Assembly: GCA_002298885.1 (NCBI GenBank)
Contig: DBMK01000006.1
Coordinates: 1-10,328 of the forward strand
Length of the DNA stretch: 10,328 bases
Direction of reading: 5' to 3'
Origin: Anaerolineaceae bacterium UBA700
GTDB lineage: Bacteria; Chloroflexota; Anaerolineae; Anaerolineales; Anaerolineaceae
In this document: positions 6,473 through 10,328 of the stretch, one piece after another
Layout: each line of letters starts with the position of its first letter
Numbering within the stretch: the stretch's first letter is position 1
Notes under the pieces: model-generated
What the model saw: only the letters and a program-made list of their open reading frames with translations
What the model was told of the DNA's origin: nothing
The model's database searches: none
Position numbers and translations under genes: made by a program

Positions 6473-7720
6473 ATGAAAGAATTTGTTGGTTATCGCTGTT
6501 CATTGTGCAAGACCGAATATTCCCCCACCCAGGTAACCTATACGTGTCCTAAGGACGGAGGCAACCTGGACGTCGTTCTCGATTACGGCGCCATCAACCA
6601 GCGCTACCAGCCTTCCGACATCACCTCGCGCGCCGATGCTTCCCTCTGGCGCTACCTGCCGCTGCTGCCCGTGGAAGATCCTGGCGGCGAGGGCACACCC
6701 TTGAAGGCCGCCGGTTGGACGCCCCTCTACACTCCGCCTGCCCTGGCTCGTGAACTCAAGTTGGAGCGCCTGTGGATTAAAGATGAAGGCCGCAACCCAA
6801 CTGCTTCATTCAAGGATCGCGCTAGCTCCGTCGTCGTGGCCCGCGCCCGCCAGATCGGCGCCGAGGTCGTGGTGACCGCCTCTACCGGCAACGCCGGCGC
6901 AGCCCTGGCGGGCATGTCTGCCGCCATCGGCCAGAAGGCCGTTATCTTCGCTCCCAAGACCGCCCCTCCGGCCAAAGTTGCCCAGCTCCTCGTCTATGGC
7001 GCCCAGGTCATTCTCGTCGACGGCAACTACGACTCGGCCTTCGACCTGACCATCGAGGCCGCCCAGGAATTCGGCTGGTACTGCCGCAACACCGGCTACA
7101 ACCCGTTCACCGCCGAGGGGAAAAAGACCGCCGCTCTCGAAATCTGGGAGCAGGTCATCTCGAAGCTCCACGATTACCATCGTCCGGTCAACGTCTTCGT
7201 CTCCGTCGGCGATGGCAACATCATCTCGGGCATGCACAAGGGCTTCAAAGACCTTCACGAATTGGGCTGGCTGCCGGTCATGCCCCGCTTGTTTGGCATC
7301 CAGTCCGAAGGCTCGGCTGCCATCGCCAACGCCTTTTTCGCCAAGACCGAAACCATCACCCCGGTCTCTGCTACCACCATCGCCGACAGTATTTCGGTCG
7401 ACCTGCCGCGCGACGGGGTGCGCGCCGTGCGCGCCGCCACCCAAACCAACGGAGCCTACCTGACCGTCAAAGATGAAGACATCCTTGCAGCCATCGCCCA
7501 GCTCGGTAAAGTCGGCATCTTTGCCGAGCCTGCCGGCGCCACTTCCTATGCCGGCCTGCTCAAGGCGCTCTCCCAACACCTGGTCGATCCCGACGAGCCC
7601 GTAGTGGTGATGAACACCGGCAGCGGGCTCAAAGATACCCGCGCCGCCATGCAGTCCGTTGCGCCGGCTCCGATTATTGAGCCTTCAATGAAAGCGCTAA
7701 AGAAGCACCTCAACCGGTAA
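6473..7720 (+). CDS. thrC: Threonine synthase-like PLP enzyme with N-terminal zinc-ribbon remnant
   Basis: Fold-type II PLP enzyme; the family converts O-phosphohomoserine and water to threonine and phosphate in the cytoplasm. The 415 residues fit short bacterial/plant-type threonine synthases. The N-terminus resembles a rubredoxin-like zinc ribbon (C9, C12, C25), but the fourth ligand position is Asp28 in CPKDGG. The PLP lysine is Lys114 in NPTASFKDRA (109-118), the substrate-carboxylate loop is STGNAGAALA (137-146), SVGDGNIISG (244-253) is the cofactor phosphate region, and NTGSGLKD (381-388) lies near the C-terminus. A strong ribosome-binding site is AGGGAG (6463-6468), close to the ATG. 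No other threonine-pathway gene is adjacent. Its position beside a carbamate kinase, a nucleoside-type importer and a second PLP enzyme leaves open a catabolic role such as an amino-acid lyase. The family call is strong; the physiological reaction is less sure. Confidence 0.88.
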   Translation: MKEFVGYRCSLCKTEYSPTQVTYTCPKDGGNLDVVLDYGAINQRYQPSDITSRADASLWRYLPLLPVEDPGGEGTPLKAAGWTPLYTPPALARELKLERLWIKDEGRNPTASFKDRASSVVVARARQIGAEVVVTASTGNAGAALAGMSAAIGQKAVIFAPKTAPPAKVAQLLVYGAQVILVDGNYDSAFDLTIEAAQEFGWYCRNTGYNPFTAEGKKTAALEIWEQVISKLHDYHRPVNVFVSVGDGNIISGMHKGFKDLHELGWLPVMPRLFGIQSEGSAAIANAFFAKTETITPVSATTIADSISVDLPRDGVRAVRAATQTNGAYLTVKDEDILAAIAQLGKVGIFAEPAGATSYAGLLKALSQHLVDPDEPVVVMNTGSGLKDTRAAMQSVAPAPIIEPSMKALKKHLNR

Positions 7721-7726
7721 ACAGGT

Positions 7727-7746
7727 ACCCGAACGATTGGGTTTTT
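7727..7746 (+). terminator. Weak terminator candidate after the threonine synthase-like gene
   Basis: ACCCGA (7727-7732) pairs with TTGGGT (7737-7742), including one G-T, over a 4-base loop, and T7742-T7746 follow. It begins six bases after the stop codon. The stem is only 6 bp, so it may only attenuate read-through into the glycosyltransferase gene. Confidence 0.45.
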
Positions 7747-7780
7747 AGGGGGGCCAGTTGAGCCCTGAAGGACGATGACC

Positions 7781-8710
7781 ATGCAACCAACCTTTTCGAT
7801 TATCGCCCCGGTTTACAACGAAGTAGAGAACCTCCCGGTCCTCTACCAACGCATCAAGGAAGTGATGGACACAACCGGGGAGCCCTGGGAGCTCGTGCTT
7901 GTCGATGATGGCTCCAGGGACGGGTCGACCGACGCAATTCGCAACCTGGCCAAGCAGGATGAGCGCGTGCGCCCGGTGATCTTCGCCCGCAATTTCGGCC
8001 ACCAGATCGCCGCCACTGCCGGGCTAGATTTCAGCCGCGGTGATGCGGTGATCATTATCGACTCTGATTTGCAGGATCCGCCGGAAGTGATCCTCGACCT
8101 GATTGCCAAATGGCGCGAAGGCTTCGAGGTGGTCTATGCCGTGCGCACCGAGCGCGAAGGCGAGACCTGGTTCAAGACCTTCACTGCCTCAATTTTCTAC
8201 CGCCTCATATACCGCATCACCGAGGTAAAAATTCCCTTAGACACCGGCGATTTCCGTCTCATGGACCGCAAGGTGGTCAACGTAATGAACAGCATGCGAG
8301 AGAAGCACCGCTTCTTGCGCGGCATGTCCGCCTGGGTTGGGTTCCGTCAGGTAGGCGTGGGCTACAAGCGCGCCGCCCGCTTCACCGGCAGCACCAAGTA
8401 TCCGTTTCGCAAGATGTTCCGTTTGGCGCTCAATGCCATCACCGGCTTCTCCTACCTGCCCCTCCAGTTGGCATCCTACCTGGGCTTCATCGCCGCTGGG
8501 TTGAGCATTATCGCCATCCCAATTGTTGCCATTGCCCGCCTCACCGGCGGAGCATCCTTCCTCGGCCAGGCAACGACCCTCATCGCCGTGCTTTTCCTGG
8601 GCGGCGTCCAGCTCATCTGCGTCGGAATCCTGGGCGAATACATCGGACGAATTTACGACGAGGTCAAGGGCCGTCCACTATATATCGTCAGCCAGGGCCC
8701 TGACGATTAA
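7781..8710 (+). CDS. GT2-family polyprenyl-phosphate glycosyltransferase (GtrB/DPM-like)
   Basis: Membrane-associated enzyme that transfers a sugar from a nucleotide donor to a polyprenyl phosphate on the cytoplasmic face, supplying lipid-linked sugar for surface glycan decoration or protein glycosylation. The 309 residues have an N-terminal GT-A domain with PVYNEVENL (10-18), [10 protein letters not shown] (40-49) and the metal-binding D94-S95-D96 in DSDLQDPPE. The acceptor-side segments [10 protein letters not shown] (155-164) and [14 protein letters not shown] (175-188) follow. Two C-terminal membrane segments (about 227-252 and 263-285) precede [19 protein letters not shown] (285-303), the typical end of GtrB-like proteins. 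I chose ATG 7781 because AAGGA (7768-7772) lies 8 bases upstream; an ATG at 7775 would leave only 2 bases. The donor sugar is unknown. It sits between two PLP-enzyme genes without an obvious metabolic link. Confidence 0.92.
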   Translation: MQPTFSIIAPVYNEVENLPVLYQRIKEVMDTTGEPWELVLVDDGSRDGSTDAIRNLAKQDERVRPVIFARNFGHQIAATAGLDFSRGDAVIIIDSDLQDPPEVILDLIAKWREGFEVVYAVRTEREGETWFKTFTASIFYRLIYRITEVKIPLDTGDFRLMDRKVVNVMNSMREKHRFLRGMSAWVGFRQVGVGYKRAARFTGSTKYPFRKMFRLALNAITGFSYLPLQLASYLGFIAAGLSIIAIPIVAIARLTGGASFLGQATTLIAVLFLGGVQLICVGILGEYIGRIYDEVKGRPLYIVSQGPDD

Positions 8711-8775
8711 GAATAACCGAAACCTTTCAGTGTAAACTGCAAGAAATATTCAAAACCATAATACAGGAGAATACC

Positions 8776-10248
8776 ATGGCAAAAATCGACTTAACTATGC
8801 ATCCGGACCGCCTCAAGCGCGCCGTCCAGCGGGCCCGCGAGCGCAATATTATCGTCCCAACCTTCGCCCAGATGAAGAACCCGGCCTTGATCCCGGCCAA
8901 GGTGAAGGAACAGCTCCACAGCGTCGGCCTGTGGGACGTGGCCCCGCGCAACCTGTTCCGCATCAACTGGCACAACCAGCCGGTTACCTCCGGCGGCGGC
9001 TACGGCGACGTGAATTACATCGAATTTCCCTCCAGTCTCACCGGCACCAAGGCGCGCGTGATCGCCCTGGTAGGCAAGTGGTTCCCCACCGGCGCCCACA
9101 AGGTTGGCGCTGCGTTCGGCTGCCTGGTCCCCCGCCTGGTGACCGGCCAATTCGACCCCTCCACCCAGAAGGCCGTCTGGCCCTCCACCGGCAACTACTG
9201 CCGCGGCGGCGCCTACGATTCTGCCCTCATGGGCTGCGAATCGATCGCCATCCTGCCCCAGGGCATGAGCCAGGAACGCTTCGACTGGCTGAAGAAAATC
9301 TCCAGTGAAGTCATCGCCACCCCTGGCAGCGAGAGCAACGTCAAAGAGATTTTCGACAAGTGCAAGGAACTGGCTGCCAGCGGGCAGGACCTGATGATTT
9401 TCAACCAGTTTGAGGAGTTCGGCAATTACCTGTGGCACTATGAAGTCACCGGGCACGCCATGGAAGAAGTGCTCAAGAAGGTCATGGGACCCAAGGACTC
9501 CTACCGCGGCGTCACCCTGACCACCGGTTCCGCCGGCACCATCGGCTGTGGGGATTACTTGAAACAGGCTTTCCCGGGCAGCAAGATCGGTGCCAGCGAA
9601 GCCCTGCAGTGCCCCACCCTGCTCCAGAACGGCTTCGGCGCCCATCGCATCGAGGGCATCGGCGACAAGCATGTACCCTGGATTCACAACATCAAGAATA
9701 CGGACATGGTCATGGCCATCGACGACAACGTGGTCGTGCGCATCATGCGCCTGTTCAACGAGCCCGCCGGGCGCGAGTACCTGGTACGCAAGGGCGTCCC
9801 CGAGGCCATCGTCTCGAAGCTGGACCTGCTGGGCTTCTCCGGCATCGCCAACATGCTCTCCGCCATCAAGTTCGCCAAGTGGTACGAACTGGGCGAGAAC
9901 GACGTGGTCCTGTGCGTCCTGACCGACTCGATGGAGCTGTACGGCAGCCGCATCACCGAGATGCGCCGCGACATGGGCGAATTCACCGGCTTCGACGCCG
10001 CCGAGGTCTTCTCCAGCCTGCACGGACTGACCACGGACAACATGGAAGAGCTGAGCTACCCCGCCCGCAAGGCCGTCCACAACCTCAAGTATTTCACCTG
10101 GGTTGAACAGCAGGGCAAGAGCTACGACGAAATCCAGGCTCAATGGTACGATCCCAACTATTGGACCGACATCCAGGCCCAGGTTCCCGAGATCGACCGC
10201 CTGATCGCCGAGTTCAACGATCAGGTCGGCCTGGCTAAAACTCTCTAA
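8776..10248 (+). CDS. Fold-type II PLP-dependent enzyme of unassigned reaction (cysteine synthase / TrpB-like, 490 aa)
   Basis: A PLP enzyme related to cysteine synthase and tryptophan synthase beta; the reaction is not assignable from sequence. The likely Schiff-base lysine is Lys109 in PTGAHKVGAAF (104-114), which resembles the TrpB HTGAHK motif. STGNYCRGGAYDSA (137-150) matches the substrate-carboxylate loop of cysteine synthases. GSAGTIGCGDYL (251-262) is the phosphate-binding glycine loop, and AHRIEGIGDKHVPWI (289-303) mirrors the HKIQGIG segment of CysK. At 490 residues it is far longer than CysK (about 310) or TrpB (about 400): about 95 residues precede the PLP region, and a C-terminal extension of about 100 residues contains Trp/Tyr-rich stretches (439-463). 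It starts at an ATG with AGGAG (8765-8769) and a 6-base spacer, 65 bases after the glycosyltransferase gene. Automatic annotation would probably call it a cysteine synthase-like or PLP beta-subunit protein. Context suggests amino-acid or nitrogen-compound catabolism, which is inference. Confidence 0.88.
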   Translation: MAKIDLTMHPDRLKRAVQRARERNIIVPTFAQMKNPALIPAKVKEQLHSVGLWDVAPRNLFRINWHNQPVTSGGGYGDVNYIEFPSSLTGTKARVIALVGKWFPTGAHKVGAAFGCLVPRLVTGQFDPSTQKAVWPSTGNYCRGGAYDSALMGCESIAILPQGMSQERFDWLKKISSEVIATPGSESNVKEIFDKCKELAASGQDLMIFNQFEEFGNYLWHYEVTGHAMEEVLKKVMGPKDSYRGVTLTTGSAGTIGCGDYLKQAFPGSKIGASEALQCPTLLQNGFGAHRIEGIGDKHVPWIHNIKNTDMVMAIDDNVVVRIMRLFNEPAGREYLVRKGVPEAIVSKLDLLGFSGIANMLSAIKFAKWYELGENDVVLCVLTDSMELYGSRITEMRRDMGEFTGFDAAEVFSSLHGLTTDNMEELSYPARKAVHNLKYFTWVEQQGKSYDEIQAQWYDPNYWTDIQAQVPEIDRLIAEFNDQVGLAKTL

Positions 10249-10265
10249 TACTCTAGAGTTTAGCC
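10233..10265 (+). other. Stem-loop spanning the stop codon of the last PLP enzyme gene
   Basis: GGCTAAAACTCT (10233-10244) pairs with AGAGTTTAGCC (10255-10265), giving 11 bp with one bulged A and a 10-base loop that contains the TAA stop (10246-10248). The left arm is coding sequence for the last few residues. No T tract follows, so it is more likely an mRNA 3'-end structure or part of a Rho-type end than a classical intrinsic terminator. Confidence 0.5.
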
Positions 10266-10284
10266 TATCAAGGCAACAAAAAAG

Positions 10285-10322
10285 CCCCACCCCCTGCCCC
10301 CGCCCCAAAATCGGGCGGGGGG
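10285..10322. repeat. C/G-rich palindromic repeat at the window's end
   Basis: CCCCCGCCC (10297-10305) pairs perfectly with GGGCGGGGG (10313-10321) over a 7-base loop, preceded by a C-rich run after AAAAAA (10278-10283). Read on the minus strand, the G-rich arm leads to GGGGC followed by TTTTTT, so it could end a convergent gene lying beyond the window. It also resembles dispersed palindromes of C-rich composition that I recall as frequent in Chloroflexota genomes; copy number cannot be judged here. Confidence 0.55.
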
Positions 10323-10328
10323 AATTAA

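Noticed and set aside
8725..8762. Promoter for the 490-aa PLP gene (CATAAT at 8757)
   Set aside because: No -35-like hexamer lies 16-18 bases upstream, and a start site there would fall in the ribosome-binding site. Co-transcription with the preceding gene is as likely.
8791..10308. Long open frame (about 505 codons) on the minus strand opposite the 490-aa PLP enzyme
   Set aside because: It mirrors a gene with clear PLP motifs. Open antisense frames of this length arise from GC-rich third-position codon bias, and its translation shows no recognisable domain.
1..10328. CRISPR array, tRNA or rRNA genes, transposase, phage or defence genes
   Set aside because: I found no regularly spaced repeats, no tRNA-like cloverleaf and no ORF with such domains; nearly all the sequence is accounted for by the eight genes.

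Overview
The window looks like a piece of a GC-rich bacterial chromosome, most likely Chloroflexota of the Anaerolineae type. That is an inference from three things: the substrate-binding lipoprotein has the long Pro/Thr/Ala linker common there, the spacers hold C/G-rich palindromic repeats, and the predicted proteins resemble families common in anaerobes. No marker gene in the window fixes the taxonomy. All eight genes lie on the + strand, and no gene-free stretch exceeds about 215 bases.

Layout. (1) 54-1001 encodes a carbamate kinase, closed by a strong intrinsic terminator at 1008-1043; it is probably the last gene of a transcript that begins outside the window. (2) 1215-6372 encodes a complete BMP/PnrA-type ABC importer in the order lipoprotein, double ATPase, permease, permease. 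This is the gene order of nucleoside importers such as Bacillus NupNOPQ. A palindromic, possibly MITE-like insertion (2561-2676) separates the binding-protein gene from the ATPase gene, and a hairpin at 6379-6406 ends the block. (3) 6473-10248 encodes a threonine synthase-like PLP enzyme, a GT2 polyprenyl-phosphate glycosyltransferase, and an unusual 490-residue fold-type II PLP enzyme that carries motifs of both tryptophan synthase beta and cysteine synthase. The window ends in hairpins and a C/G-rich palindrome.

How the parts may work together. A nucleoside/purine-type importer, a carbamate kinase (ATP from carbamoyl phosphate) and one or two PLP lyase/synthase-like enzymes are compatible with a fermentative nitrogen-compound pathway, for example anaerobic purine breakdown. 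There, carbamoyl phosphate yields ATP and a PLP enzyme processes an amino-acid intermediate. This is inference from gene neighbourhood: no carbamoyltransferase, amidohydrolase or molybdenum hydroxylase is visible here. The 490-residue PLP enzyme, whose reaction I cannot assign, is the most interesting gene. The glycosyltransferase does not obviously belong to this theme.
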